Source: Morella rubra (taxonomy: Eukaryota; Streptophyta; Magnoliopsida; Fagales; Myricaceae). Taken from it: a stretch of 64,000 nt of DNA. The stretch spans positions 1,666,884 through 1,730,883 of the forward strand of contig CM025850.1 of the NCBI GenBank assembly GCA_003952965.2, given 5' to 3'. This document shows positions 44,111 through 57,839 of this stretch, piece after piece. The notes beneath the pieces are model-generated. The model was not told the DNA's origin and did not search any database. It saw nothing but the letters and a program-made list of their open reading frames with translations. Each line of letters begins with the position of its first letter. The stretch's first letter is position 1. Made by a program: the position numbers and the translations under genes.

Positions 44111-47108
44111 AACTACACCCACGATTCAATAAAAAAACAACAGAAAAAATTGAAGCAGAGAAAGGAACGAGGAAACTCTGGTCAGGGAAGGGGATTTTTT
44201 ACCCAAATCCTACATGCTTGGATGTCAATGAATCATCCCTAATTCCAGATGAGTCATAGGTCTTTCTTCTTCTCTTTTCAGAAAAGCAACAAAGTTTTCA
44301 TGGTATATTCCTTCATTCTAGATTCTCAGTCATTTGAACTATAAACTGGACAGGAAGAGATAAAATCATCAATTAGCCATTGCCTACAAAATAAGTCACT
44401 CTTTCTAGGGTTTTAAGTTGGTTAAGGTCAAGGCCTACTTACACAAGAGAAGAACATGATCACAAAAATATAACAGAGAACATGGCACTTTGGTAGCTGA
44501 ATGGCTAAAATAGAATCAATAAGGCAAAAGAAATTGGAAAGAGTATAAAATTCTGTAGGAAGATAGGACTAATAAAGAATAGAAAATTGAAAAGACAGAT
44601 TCTCCATGATAACTTGGTTGGAAGGTATCACGGTGTGGACAAACACCTAAATCTAAAAGCCCCACTAAACAAGTTCCCTTTCATTCCTCTTAACAAGCTT
44701 CCTTTCCATTCCAAAATCTGTCCACCTTTGAGCGAGAAATTGTGAGCTCCAAGGAAGACATAACTTCTCCAATCTAACCTTTCCTTTTAATCCTTTCAAA
44801 TCCTTTCAACCACATGATGAATGAGTCGCCTCTCTCTCTCTCTCTCCCAAAATGGTACCCTTGTGCAAATCTGATGCTTAATTGAGTATGCTTCTAGTGA
44901 CTATCTATATTGCCACATTTACTCAATCCAACAATCAATATTGTCAGCATACATCTCTAGTAATACCATCAAATCTATCAAAACTACGATCATGATAATA
45001 TGAGCTTCTACTCATCCAAACAATTCAAAAACTTGATGTTCCCATAAAAAATACCAGTAAGACAAACAATTAACAGACTTGTCGCCCTCAAAAAGACTCA
45101 GGACTTGAAACTAAATTTTTGACACACAAACTCCCAAATATTTTTTCAACATAATAGTTAACATCAAAATTTCACATTTGATTTACCTCAATTAACAACT
45201 CATTCTAACGAGTAACGTAAGCTGAAAAGATAACAGTATCACATTGTCCTTAATAATCACAAGCTAAAATTGAACCCGGGCAAAGAATGATGTGAAAAAA
45301 CTTGCAAGCATGTGTGTGAAATTGTGAATGCATGTGAAAGGAAGAATACAAACTGAGTCTTTTTTGCTATTTTGCTTCTCCTCCAAATCTTGAAGTGTTG
45401 CATCAAGTCGTTTCCTGTAATGTAGAAAACCTTTTAGTCAAAAATATATATATATATATTTTCATAAGTAGTCAAAAAAATATACAGCAGCAACAACACT
45501 GATAAAGTACAATAACTACAATGACAAGGAGAAGAAGAGTAGGAGGAGAAAGTTGATGGTATAGAGATCTTTCAAATGCAAGTGTATATCCTTCCTCAAC
45601 AAGCCCCTAAATATATACTTGTAAAAAGTAAGACGATCCCCCAGAACCAAACAATTCTTCCATTCCAGAGAGTATTCCAAAAATCAAAAGACATCAGAGG
45701 ATATCTATCATGTTCCAACCAACATGTAATAGTTGGGAACATCAACGACAGAATTAAAAACATGATAAACGTAACATAAGATTTTTAAAAAGAAAAAGGT
45801 AGCATACTAGTCAAGCTTTTTAAGGAGATCTGTTGTCAATGATAGGAAATTCCTGCCATCATACACACTATTGAATGACAGAAACCATCTTTACATCTAT
45901 TTGTTACAATGAAAATTTCAGCATTCCAAGTCAAGCTTTTTGTGATCAAAAAATAAGTTCAGTAGCTACTAAGACTCAAGAATTCCTGTGAGCAAATTAT
46001 CTCAATTCCTATCTATAAAAAAGTAGTCAGAACAGTATCATCTCCTTGGTACAGCATACATGAAGCTATAGCTTAAGATGACAATATGCAGCTTTTGCTG
46101 GTTTGAAACCCCATCCTATCAACTAACTAGAAGATGGCCCAAAATTACCATCTACATGAATATCATAATACCTAGAGAACAAAGAACCCTTGAAGAAAAC
46201 ATGACAACTTAAGTTAGATATCCAAAGTTCGTAGTTCAATGAAACTTAAGTTTTTGATGACCGGATAAACAGATGCAGAGACTGTTAAGAAGCATACAAT
46301 TCAGCTGACATGTACTCAATTCGCTTGCGCACATTAGCATTTGCCTCTGCCAAATCCTGCTTCACAAGTACCGGACCAATCAATTTGTACACGTTTGCAG
46401 CTTCATTCAGCAGATCCAACTCCTACAGTCCCAATAAAAGAGTTCAAATCCAATTGACAAGGCATTCTAGTTAAGACGCTCCGTTTGCTTGCAATTAGAG
46501 GACAAGAAACGAAAGAGAAAAATAAAACATAGCATCTTGATTCAATCATATCTCACACAACCTTGATCAGCATTTTGCAAGTTTGCACGGTGTAAAGCTT
46601 CTAAAGAAAGACAACACTTTCAAAACCTAAGCAAAGAGCTTTCACTCCAAATATCATATAAATGACGAACATACTGCTGAAAACCTCGTTTTGTTTTACG
46701 CTCCTCCGTTTTCCCAACAAACAACCAGAATATTCAGTCAAAAAAGAGAGAGATACACGCACAGAGAAGGGAGAGAGAGAAAGAAACCTTGAGGACGAGC
46801 TCGTTCTCACCGAGCTGGATGGTGTACTTCTTTCTCACTTGGTGATTCTTCGCAATATCTGGCAAGAGTGTATACCGCGTCAGCGCTCCAATTTTCACAA
46901 AACACACGAATACGGAAACAGATATCCGTAGATACACACAAAAGATAACTCTAGGGAGCTTAGGGTTAATTGAAGGGAGAGGCCGTTTAGTTAAGAGATG
47001 TGAAAATACGAGGGCGAACTATTGCTTGCCTTTTTGAAGTTTGCTAAGATCACTAGCTTTGGCCTCTAATTCACGCTGTAGCTCTCGAAGAACCGCTGAC
47101 GAACCCAT
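43765..47108 (-). CDS. PFD6: Prefoldin subunit 6, five exons, 130 aa
   Basis: Exons in transcription order: 47108-47030, 46858-46788, 46422-46298, 45414-45354 and 43821-43765; phases agree. The protein (MGSSAVLRELQRELEAKA ..., KYTIQLGENELVLK, YKLIGPVLVKQDLAEANANV, KRLDATLQDLEEKQ, ending QAGKAKA) matches the beta-type prefoldin 6 family in length (Arabidopsis 129 aa) and layout: two coiled-coil helices around a central beta hairpin. Prefoldin is a cytosolic heterohexameric co-chaperone that hands nascent tubulin and actin to the CCT chaperonin and also has nuclear roles in plants. Intron 1 appears to use a GC donor (AAG|GCAAGC). The last exon is duplicated downstream (42936-42992). The nearer copy is used in this model. 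Confidence 0.92.
44829..44849. repeat. (CT)n microsatellite in PFD6 intron 4
   Basis: About ten CT units on the + strand. Confidence 0.85.
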
Positions 47109-47365
47109 TTTTTGTTCGCTTGATCTTCTTCTTCTCCTCTACTCCTACAGCTGCTGCTGCAGCAACTTTTGCCTTCTTCTTCGGTTTGAGATCGAACACT
47201 GTTGCTAATCGGGGCCTCCTTTGGGCCTGCAGCCCAGCTACATAATTGGGTTTACCTTTTTAGAAAAATGTATTTTGCCTTTGGCCCAAACATAAAAACC
47301 GAGTCTTCCGCTTTGTTCTTCTTAAATCTATGGAAGAGGGGACGTTACCATTTTTTTTGGCTAGT
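47109..47365. other. PFD6 5' leader and promoter region
   Basis: GCT/CTG-rich leader (gctgctgctgcagcaac) directly upstream of the start codon. No TATA motif could be placed. Confidence 0.4.
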
Positions 47366-47725
47366 CTATATTAGCTATAAAAATGCTTTGCAATCTCAAA
47401 TTATTGGATGTTAACACTTCGCATCTCAATTTATTATTTTTATCATATTACATCCGTTAACTATTAATTTTGGACACTTTGCACCCTCCATGAATTTTTA
47501 TCTTATGAAATGACAATTTTTCCCTCATAGTACTTTGACAATGACATTTTGTAAGGATTAAATTGAAATTTCATAGTTTAAAAATCATAAATTGTGTATA
47601 AAGTGTCGAAATTAATGGTTGATGGATACAATTTAATAAAAATAATAATTTAAAATGTAAAATGTCAAGACTCTATAATTAAATGATGTCAATGTTATAT
47701 TTATCCATTTTATATTATCAATATC
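47366..47725. repeat. Foldback MITE (TTTGCACC type)
   Basis: The left arm (ttattatttttatcatatta, catccgttaactattaattt, then ggacacttt) is matched by a right arm reading, in reverse complement, ttattatttttattaaattg, tatccatcaaccattaattt, then cgacacttt. Arms exceed 90 bp. No coding. Confidence 0.65.
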
Positions 47726-47764
47726 TTAACCTAGCATGGAAAATATATTTTCATTCACGAACTA

Positions 47765-48160
47765 CCACATGTTTTGCACTTTGCACCTTAAACTATTATT
47801 TTTTAGACATTGCATCATCTAACTACCAATCTTAAACACTTTGCACCCTCCATTCGACAATAATACCTATAGAATTTAATGAATGGTTTAAATGCACCAA
47901 CAGTTCCTGTAGTATAAAAAAATTATAAACTAGTCCCCAAGGTAAAGAAAGTTAAAAACACGTCATTTTATCCATCCTCATTTCTTTCACTAACGCATAT
48001 GCAAAGTGAATTAAGGATATTATAATTATTTTAAAAATTTGACTACAAGTGTAAAATGTCTAAAATTAATAGTCAAAATAAAAAATATCTTAAAAGTAGT
48101 AGTTTAAGATGCAAATACATAAGTTATGGCCGTTCGAGTGAAAAATTGTATTTTATCCCT
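47765..48160. repeat. Foldback MITE (TTTGCACC type), second adjacent copy
   Basis: The left arm (gcaccttaaactattatttt, then tagacattgca) pairs with the right arm (aaaatgtctaaaattaatag ... gtagtttaagatgcaaa). It sits about 40 bp from the previous element and shares its internal phrase cactttgcaccctccat. A 25-T run (48160-48184) follows. Confidence 0.6.
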
Positions 48161-48184
48161 TTTTTTTTTTTTTTTTTTTTTTTT

Positions 48185-49246
48185 AAGAATGTTTCAGTTC
48201 AATTTGATTTCGGGAATACTTGAAACTGAGAGTTGAACTGACACATTCCATTTTTCAAATTTTATGGATCAAGGGCCGAACCAGGCCAGTTAGAAACTGC
48301 CCGAGCCCAAACACAAACACAGTCGATTTGGGTCAGGCTAGTCGATCTCGACCCAAATGTGAACAACCCTAGTTTGCAGTACCTTCTTCGAATTTGCACT
48401 CATTAGAGTAGGCTAGTCAGGCGTATCATATAGCTGCCAACAATTTGAACGAATTTATGGTTCGCGATCAATTTGTCTCTTCTACCATTTGTTGCTTATG
48501 AGCCTGATATATTTAAACATCATATTCACTCATTTTTGTCGACTGTTACTCGAGCTATGAGTGAATGTCCGAGACAGTTGAGTAGAATATCACATTTCAG
48601 ACAATAGTATTATAAATTTTTAATTTTTTTTTTTTTTTACTGTCAAATCATATGTTTTCATTATAATAAATATAAAAAATTTATTAAAATATTTTTTTTT
48701 AAAACTTTTTTTACCATCCAAAATTATTTACCGTCTTAACTTAACTTAGAGATGTCAAAGCTCTTAAAAACAAGTCCTCCAAAGTGGGCATCTTTATAAA
48801 TTACATGGACAAGCCCACGACTGCTTCGAGCACTGTCGAGTTCCGTAATACGGCTGTAAGCGGGTCCACCATCAGACCACGGTTCTCAAAACACGCAAAT
48901 AAAATAATTAAAGAATAATGATATTTAATTATTTTTAGTGGGAACACGCAGAATTTTACTTTTCTTCCTCGAGCTGAAAAATTAAAATCGGTGCATATTA
49001 AAGTGACGTTGATTAATAATAAAGTGCGAGCAACTTAGGTTTAAAGAGTTTAGAAAAAAAAAAACGAAAACTTTGGTTTAAAGTGGGAAGATGACAGAAC
49101 TGGAATCTTTGGATAAAAAGACACTCCACTGCCTCTTTCCTGTGTCCTTGTGGAGCAGGGCACACATAAGCAGCTGCAGCAAGTGAGGGTAAGAGAGCCA
49201 GAGCGACCGAGAGACAGAGGGAGAGAGAGAGGGATTTGGCTGGAAG
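48185..49246. other. Spacer and DUF642 gene 5' region
   Basis: AT-rich with poly-T runs. The last 60 bp are GA-rich (gagacagagggagagagagag) and probably form the 5' leader of the DUF642 gene. No other gene is seen. Confidence 0.4.
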
Positions 49247-52200
49247 ATGGCTCAGAGTTCCGCAAGAAGCAAATGGGTTTCACTTCTCATCCTTTTCTTT
49301 GCTCATTTGGCTACTACAATCATAGCAGACGATGGTACGTTTCCTTTGCTTTCTCTGCCCATCTATGTCCTGTGTTCTCTGGGTTCCCATTTCCTCTACC
49401 AGAGTTCAAGTTTCATTTGCAATTAGTTTTCGCCTCTCGTTTGCGGATTAAACAACATTTGGGGTTATACTTTGTGTATGCGTCCTTGCTATTTTGTTTT
49501 TTTTTGGAGATCTGATATATGCTGCCATTGTTCTCTTCTACTTCACCTGTTCTGCAATATGATCTATTTGGGGTCTCTTATGGAGAAATTAGTACCAATT
49601 TTAGTGGGTTTTTTCACAACTGTTTTGATTCTGCCGCGCTAGGAGATATGACTTGTAGAGTTATTCGTACACTTTATGAGTAGATGACTTTTCTGCTAGG
49701 TAATCATCATATTTAATGACTCATGACTCCCTCCTCCTCCAATGGTTCCCGTAGCAAGCCTCGTATGATGTAAACCCCATGTTATAGCAAGTATTTTGCA
49801 CAGAGGCGTTAGCAAAAATAAGATCTATTCTGCACAGAGGTCCACTATTCCTAAATGCTCGTACTGAACTAAACATTCTCTATTAGTGATTTGACAGCTT
49901 GAAACGGATGATTACGGTCATCGAACCCACAGGAATCGGGGCCACCACTTTTTGACTATTTGTAATGGCTCCCGTTATACTCTGTTTCAGCAATTGATTA
50001 AAAAATTTCTCCGCGTTGAAGAATGCTTCTTTTTTCTTGGCTGTTCGCTCCCTGTTTTTCCTCTCCTCCTTTCTCAATGCCAAGCCCACGCAGAAATGTG
50101 TGTTGGGTTAACTAATCATTTGGCTAAATCCCATTAAGGACAACACAAAAGGACTCTAGGGAAACTCTTTCGAATAGGTCGGTGGGATAATAATTTGGAC
50201 TATATGAATCTGATTGCAAGTTCTCTTACTTTCTAAGCTGTCTTACAATTTTTTGGGCAAATAATTTAATTGAGGAATAGGAAAATATATATATCACAAT
50301 GTAGCAGACTAGTTTTGTTCAAAGACTTGATGTAATCAATCACCGTGTTTTTCTGTCTTTTGGGGTTGCGAACACCCCTTGTGGGCTTTAGAATTATTCT
50401 ACCTTGAAACGAGAATCGAGAAAAAAAGAAAACGCGGATGGAATAAGGCCCTATAGGCTATCCATTTTGCTTTTCTTTCCACTCTCTCGAAGAGGCAACA
50501 TGTTTCTATCAGAGACATCGGGTGCTTTTCTTTTTTTTTTCTAATTTAACAAAAGGCCGAAGTCCTTCACAAGTTCACGTAAAGGACACTGGGCCCAATA
50601 TTTTTTGCATTGTTTTATGATGGGTTCCCAGCTATGATGTCCGTAGGGCAGTGGTTGGATAAATCATAAAAGCCCCCTTTGCGAGTCAAAGTTGAGAGAA
50701 GAGCGTGGAAAAGACCAGGACAGAAACGGTGGGGTAGGGTCCACGATCTTAACGCGGGCCAGGATATCGAGACGAATTGGACGAGTCCCTAATTTTCGTC
50801 CCCACGTCACATCATCTTTTGTCGTTTAGGACCTAGAATGCTACAAAGATGGCACCCTCATCCTCTCAGCAATGAGCTGCGCCTGCTTCATCCTTCGTTC
50901 CTTAAAATAGTATTTCCCCCATAATTATTTCTGTGTGGTTGTGCAGAACCTCATACTTTTGAGGTGCATTTGTAGATAAGGTTATCGATAGAGCATGTTT
51001 CTATCATCTCATGGAAAAAGGAATAAAAGCAAACGAATTTCTCAGAAGATATTGTAGGAAGATTTTTTGGACCCTGAATTTAACGATTAAGTTGTAGTGT
51101 CTTATGGTATATTGTCCTCTAAAGAGAGTGATTTTAAACCCAAGGGGTTGGGTAAGCTGGTCAAAACCTAAAGTCGAAGTTGTGTTCTTGTGAATTTATC
51201 ACTTATTTTAAAAAAAATTATTACTTAAAATATATTTTTTAACATTCATTCCTTCACATGAGTTTTAGAACATTTAATTATTGAAATTATAATAGAGTTT
51301 TAAATCTAATCTTGAATTTAAAACTTTGATTTTAATATATGAATTTAACTAGCAGTAATAAGAATAATTTATTATTTAAATTATATTCTCTGATACCACA
51401 AGTTCTCAAGTTTGAATCTAGCTCAAATCTAGTTCAATTATTTAGATCATCTCACGGCAAAATTGGACGTAGCTAATCTACGTAACTTAGGAGCTGCACA
51501 GACTTTAGGTTTATCCGTCCATTAAGTGAGTTAGCTTAGGTGTATGTGAGAGAGCTCTGAAGTAGTTTGAATTTGGTAATTTTACGAACCTAAAACGACA
51601 CATCGCTTACCGAAGAGTCATTTGCATCCGTACGACCTCCTCTTCTACCTTGAACTTCTGTCGTGAGCCAAGTTCAAAGCACCCCACACACAGCAATGCT
51701 TTGCGTGCTATGATGGCGGTGTTATAGTTCACCGCACCCAAATCTCCAGAGCTCTGCTTCGATAGAACTGGTCCGTGGCTATTGACATGGGTGTTTGTGA
51801 ACTGATTGAGATTTTTATTTACAGGTCCTTTGCCGAACGGAGATTTCGAAACGCCCCCAACAAACGGATTCCCTAGCGACGACATCCTAGATGGGGCCAC
51901 CGCAATCCCAAGCTGGAAATCAAACGGCACCGTGGAGCTGGTGGAAGCGGGGCAAAAACAGGGAGGGATGATCCTCATCATCCCTGAAGGGAGACACGCG
52001 GTAAGGCTGGGCAACGACGCGGAGATCAGGCAGGAGGTGAAGGTGGAGAAGGGGTCTACATACTCAGTCACGTTCAGCGCGGCTCGCACGTGCGCCCAGC
52101 TGGAGTCGCTGAACGTGTCGGTGCCGCCCGCATCGCAGACGATAGACCTGCAGACGCTGTACAACGTGCAAGGTTGGGACCCATACGCGTGGGCGTTCGA

Positions 52201-53092
52201 GGCCGAGCAGGACGACGTAAGTTTGGTTTTTAGGAATCCGGGAATGGAGGATGACCCCACCTGTGGCCCCATCATCGACGACATTGCTATCAAAAAGCTT
52301 TTCTCTCCTGATAGACCCAAAGGTATCCTGTCGCTCACTCTCGCTCTCTCTCTTTGATTTATGTTTGGCTCAGAGCCGAAAGTTACAGGATCTTAGGAAT
52401 AAATTTCGCACGCGTGGGTCCCTGGTACACGTATGTTCCTGATGCTTTTTGATCATGTTGCTGATTCAGTTGCCTGATTTGCTGTACTCTTTGCAGACAA
52501 TGCAGTTGTCAATGGCGACTTTGAAGAAGGCCCATGGATGTTCAGAAACACCTCCCTCGGTGTCTTGCTCCCCACCAACCTTGATGAGGAAATATCCTCA
52601 TTGCCGGGTTGGAATGTGGAATCCAACAGGGCCATCCGCTACATTGACTCCTACCACTTCACTGTCCCAGAAGGCAAAAGAGCCATTGAATTGCTTTCAG
52701 GCAAGGAAGGCATAATTTCCCAGATGGTGGAAACGGCACCCAACAAACCATATCGCTTGACCTTCTCGCTGGGCCAGGCTGGGGACAAATGCAAGCAGCC
52801 ACTTGCAGTCATGGCCTTTGCTGGAGACCAGGCTCAAAACATCCACTACACGCCTGATTCAAACTCGTCCTTTCAGGTTGCTAATCTGAATTTCACGGCC
52901 AAAGCTGAGAGGACCCGAATTGCATTCTATAGTATATATTATAACACGAGAAGCGACGATATGAGCTCGCTGTGTGGGCCGGTGGTGGACGATGTGAAGG
53001 TTTGGTTTTCTGGGTCGAATAGGAATGGGCTCGGGGTATTAGGTTTGGCACTCGGCTTTGCTTTTTGGGTTTCTATTTTCGTCATCTTTTAG
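49247..53092 (+). CDS. DUF642 cell-wall protein, probably GPI-anchored, three exons, 393 aa
   Basis: Exons 49247-49334, 51825-52322 and 52497-53092; phases agree. Residues 1-27 are a signal peptide (KWVSLLILFFAHLATTIIADD). Two tandem galactose-binding-like DUF642 modules follow, each opening with the repeated motif: GPLPNGDFETPP at about 30 and DNAVVNGDFEEGPW at about 196. Each ends with a conserved Cys-Gly-Pro-(I/V)-(I/V)-Asp-Asp segment (TCGPIIDDIAIKK, LCGPVVDDVKVW). The C-terminus is a small-residue stretch (SGSNRNG) then about 20 hydrophobic residues to the end, the pattern of a GPI-attachment signal, as in the At1g29980/At2g34510 subgroup rather than the soluble BIIDXI/DGR group. DUF642 proteins are apoplastic, bind wall polysaccharides and interact with pectin methylesterase. 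Intron 1 is 2.5 kb. No defect is seen. Confidence 0.92.
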
Positions 53093-54008
53093 GGTTTATA
53101 GGGCACTTGATGTATGAATGTGTGGTTTTGTAGGTTTGGCATGGGAGTTTAGGTAAAACCTATTCCCGGTATCTATGTTGCATGTGTTGCTTTAGAATTT
53201 TGCTATGGAAAACGAGTATCTTATTATATTTCATCCTTTCGTTATATTGAAGACACCAACCTGAAGGAGGCACCAATTTAAGCTAAAGTCTAGATAATTG
53301 CTAAAATCTATTCACCAAAAGAATGGTGGACGCTAACTAAGTGAGAGACGTTAACAGATTACATTCAATATGGCATCAAGAGGATCCTTGGAACTATCAT
53401 GTTCTTCGATAATTTTTAATGCGACAAATACATGAATTCGTCGTATTTTATTTTTCTTTAAGAGTAAAATCACCATTAATGTTTCTTTGATGAAAGTGTC
53501 TGTCGATGGTCTGAGATGACTGTTATGTCGCAAGTGAGAACTCTATAGTCTCTCATCCTTATTTACAGATATTCTAAACATCAAGGACGTTAAAAAACTT
53601 TTTCACTCATGACTAGTATTAACTTAATGTTTCATTTTGGACCAGTATAAATTCACATGTCTTTAATTGGGTGTCTATCTCATAGACTGTGAGATACATT
53701 AAGAATATAAATATTCTAACCAAAGAAACTTTAAGTTGTGTAACATTGAAGTTTTTACCGGAGCCCAACACACATAACATTCACAATGGTAAATTGTCAT
53801 GAACTTCTAGCAAGAAAGCATAAAAAAAAATAAAAAAATCGCCAAGCTTAGAAAAAAGATAAGATAAAAGAGATAGAAATGGCTAAACATATCTTACCTG
53901 TTGGGTTGCTCCAAGCATTTGTAAATATATGACGTTTTTTACTCAGTAAGAAGGTGGAAGGCGACAACCAGTATAGTCTACTCCTCCTAAACGTAACTAT
54001 AGGAATCA
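53093..54008. other. DUF642 3' flank and spacer
   Basis: It contains the 3' untranslated region. The rest is AT-rich with no gene. Confidence 0.4.
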
Positions 54009-54671
54009 GGGACGGAGCTACAAGGGGGTCATGGCCCCAACCCCCAAAAATCATACAAATTTTCTTGTAGTGATTTTCTCGTGATTTTTCTAGGAGAAAA
54101 GTCATTTTAAGCCTCTAAATATCAAAACAATCTTAAACATGGGTTCCAACTACTAATTTTGACGCATTGAATCTTAAAACTATCAAATTTTATCAATTTG
54201 TGCTTCTAAAAAATATCCAACCATCAAAATCGTTCCACATGTATTATAAATGAGTCATGTGGCATTGTTTTGACCAATAGATTTTATTTCAGGGCAAATT
54301 AATTAATTTTTAAAGTTTTGAATTTGCTGTAACAAAGGTGGTAGTTGAGATCCCTATTTGAGATTATTTAGGTAGTTTTGGGGCACAAATCAACTTTTAT
54401 CCTTTTTAGGTGGTGTTTGGGAGCTAAAATTTGCACACCAATAAAATAACTCTCCAAAATTCTCTCTTTCTACATCAAATAATCACTTTTAACTCTAAAT
54501 AAATATAAAAAATTCATTTAAATCACCTATTTCTTCACCTTTTTATCAACTCCAACACCCAATATTTTAAACACCCTAATATTTTCACAAACAAACACTA
54601 CTTTATATTTTGGCCCCTCAAAACTTTATTTTTATGTAATTGGACCCCAAGTTCAATCATGGCTTCGTCAT
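54009..54671. mobile_element. Degenerate DNA-transposon-like element with a nested MITE
   Basis: The left end ggacggagcta, followed by caagggggtcatggcccc, and the right end tggcttcgtca (preceded by ttggcccctcaaaac on the same strand) form imperfect inverted termini. The order of conserved terminal phrases resembles common plant DNA-transposon remnants. A hAT-like MITE (54407-54602) lies inside. No coding capacity. Confidence 0.35.
54407..54602. repeat. hAT-like MITE, nested
   Basis: Ends aggtggtgtttgg and caaacaaacacta are inverted repeats. The interior (ctccaaaattctctcttt, ttcacctttttatcaactcc) is like the element at 26.4 kb. Confidence 0.5.
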
Positions 54672-57600
54672 TGCAGAATTTCAAAATTAAGCTATAGCTA
54701 CCGACCTAAGAAAAGGAGGACTGTCCCTACAAACACACAAGAGTGTTGTTGATTTTTAAGGCGGGGAGTTTGATTTGCAAACTTCCTCCTCTCACAACCA
54801 CTCTTGGTTGTCCTTATTTTTCTACCTTCAAAATGATTCGGCTATCGGTCCAATGGAGCCAAGGGGCGAGTAGGGGGTAGGGGCCACCTCCCACCAAAAA
54901 AATTGCAAACCTTAATAAATTCTTTTTATCTCCACGCCCCAAATCTAAGCCTTTTGAGGATCCATCGCCTAAAAAAAGGAAAAAAAACAAACAAACAAAA
55001 TGTTCTCCAAATAAATGAAGATTGTAGATAATTAAAGGCTGTGTTATGACATTTACTAGCCAGACAGAATGGAAACTTTTCCCTTTTTTTTTTTCATTAT
55101 TGTTTAAGGAAAACTATATGGCATTTACTTGTCTTGAGAAATTTTTTTAAAATGTTTCCTTATATGCAATTTTTCTATTATGGTTTAACCAAAACTAACA
55201 AGGCATTTACTCGCACAGAGAAAAAAAAATGAAAATATTTTATTTTCTGGCTTAGGGTTAAATTGCGAACAAGTCGATGTTTATTCAAGATCACAAGGTC
55301 ACAACTCGGTGAGCATTTGAATTTTTTTTATCTGAAAAAGGTAAGCATTTGTATATCTGACGGATTTATCTTTTTTCCATGGGCGATCAATGATGTCTAT
55401 CTTGCCAGCTTCCTAAATGCGGTGATTCAGTCTACAGGCAGTGTGACAGCCTTATAGGATTGGACAAGTTAGTGGAAGATGACTAGAAAGTCTCAACTTG
55501 CCTTCGGATTGGGTTGGAATGTGTTTCATTGAATAGCCCCAATAAACTATACTGAAACAGCGTGCTTGTAGTCTACCAAAAACATTATAAATTCATTTAA
55601 AAGTTTTAAAAACTTGTTTTCTAATCATATTGATTAACTTATTCTCTCCTCCTCTATTGTAACTGCCTTACCTTAGATAAATTGATTATAATAGTTACTT
55701 GTGTAAATCACAATTATGGTGATATTATTCGAGTTTTTTAGATTAATATTTTGTTGGAGAAATTATATTTCACACTTGTTAACTATCACTGGTTTTACGA
55801 TTTGTATTTCAAACTGTCAAAGTTTAATATATTAATACCCACAAATGAATATTTACTAAATATAACCTTTTCTCACGATTTTTTTTTTATAAATTGAAAC
55901 TAATATTTATTACCTTCTCTAAAATAGTAGATAAACTAATCTCAAGTTGTACGTTTATGTATTTATATATGTAAAGTCTCATAGTTATGTTAAAATTTAT
56001 GATCCATTTTATGTGGTTAATTAAAAATTTTAATTAATTTTAGTTTTTGTAATTCAACTTTTATTAATTCTCATTCGTAAGTTGTAATTCTTTCACATTG
56101 AATCTCAAGGGTTAATTACTTGTTTTAAGAAGGTTTTCCAGTCTAAAACACGGACCACAAACACGACACAAGCATATTTTGGTAACAAAAAATGTCACTA
56201 TTAAGTGACATAGGCTGAGTGAATCTGACTGATAATTTGACAGGGATGTGTTTTTCCATTAACCACATATGCATATTTAGTGAGCCACAATGGTTAGATT
56301 GAACGGCAACGGAAGAACTTTTTGTGACAATTAATTAGCTACAGTGACTCGCAAGGGAGGGATTAAAATTGAGGGACTAAATTGAAAAAAAATCGAAACC
56401 ACATGAACTAACTATTAGTTAAGCCTAATTAAAATTTATGTAAATGAAACTGAAATATTAAATAAAGCAACTAACAGACATCCATACATTATGTATAATT
56501 TTAGAGAAAATAATTTAAATGCCATATATTTATCGATATGCATGGGATTTGAAAAATAAAGTGAAAGATTAATTTAATAATTTGATTTATATATTTTTCA
56601 TTGTATAATCCAGCATATAAGCAAAGGATCAACGAGTCAATTATGTCCAAGACGACTTAAATGAAAGAGAACAACAACGTTATCACTATCACATTTACAA
56701 GAGGGCACATTCTACGCGGACCGTCGGCTCAACCAAAGAACTAGGACATCTTTCTGGCATCACCGTTAAATTACAGTTATTTCTTTCTTCGCTTTACAGA
56801 TTTACCTAGAAGTCCATAAATTGCAATACTTCATATTGGACGGAATAATAAATTGTTCGAGGGTGTTATAGGAATGTATTATCGAGCTTCAAATCTGATG
56901 TGTAGTAGGTCAACTTGGACCGTTAAAACTCTTATTAAAGTTAAATTATAACTAGTCTTTTTGTTAATTGTTAAGCATGACTACTTTCCCATCCACTCAA
57001 ATCCGATACAACTGGCTTAACAAATGTTTATTATGAATTTTTTATAATTTTTTAATTCTATATGATGAAATTTAGAGAAATAAATACGTGGATATACTAA
57101 CAAAATGTTTAATTAATGTAATTATAGATATTTAGATGGATATATACTATTTAATACATTAATGTGTATTAAGATATTCTTTAACTTCTTATTTGAATTG
57201 CATATAAATATATATGATTTTAAAGTCTATATTATCTCATTTATATGGATAATATTAAATAGTGTATGATAGTTTATTTCTCTTTAAATTACATAATTTA
57301 ATTCAAATAAAAAATTATAAAATATATATCTATTTAATATTATCTGTGTAAAATTTTGATAATAAAATTATACAATATAATTTTAAAGGAAAATTATGAA
57401 AAATATTGATCGAAATTAGTATAGATTATCTTGCTATTTATACAAAAGTTATCGAAGTTGTAAGAAATTTATGTAGTTTGTAAAAACGAAAAAAGAAGTT
57501 ATAAAAAGCTGTTAAAAAAATGATTGCAGAATTGTTTTTTTTTCCGTACATGGCCATTTGCAGCCTCGGCATTAGAGAAAAGCGGAATCTTTTTTGAATT

Positions 57601-57717
57601 TTATCGAAAGAAAAGACCGGAGTAACGGGGAAGTGGTGCGACTTGTCCCTCTCGTCCTTCAAATATAATCATAAGAAATGACAAACTCGTCCTTACAAGG
57701 CTGGGAGCCTCCAACAG
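54672..57717. other. AT-rich spacer, no gene
   Basis: Very AT-rich from about 55600 to 57500, with only short open frames. A second ggggcgagtagggggtaggggcc phrase near 54855-54880 (shown here in part: ggggcgagtaggggg) resembles the end of the 54.0-kb element. The final about 100 bp are the LARP6A promoter. Confidence 0.4.
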
Positions 57718-57725
57718 TATAAAAG
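57718..57725 (+). promoter_or_regulatory. TATA box of LARP6A
   Basis: TATAAAAG located 122 nt upstream of the start codon, with no intervening ATG. Good motif and spacing. Confidence 0.65.
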
Positions 57726-57839
57726 GTCCTCAGAAAGAATTCCCCAGACGGAGCTGGAGAAGAAAGGCCGGGGTGAAGAGGCTTCCATTTCATTCGTAGA
57801 TCGCCTTTGCTCTCTTCCCTCCTACGCCTCCTCCTCCCA

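Noticed and set aside
51607..52338. 243-codon open frame antisense to DUF642 exon 2
   Set aside because: It is the complement of a GC-rich conserved exon, with no domain of its own.
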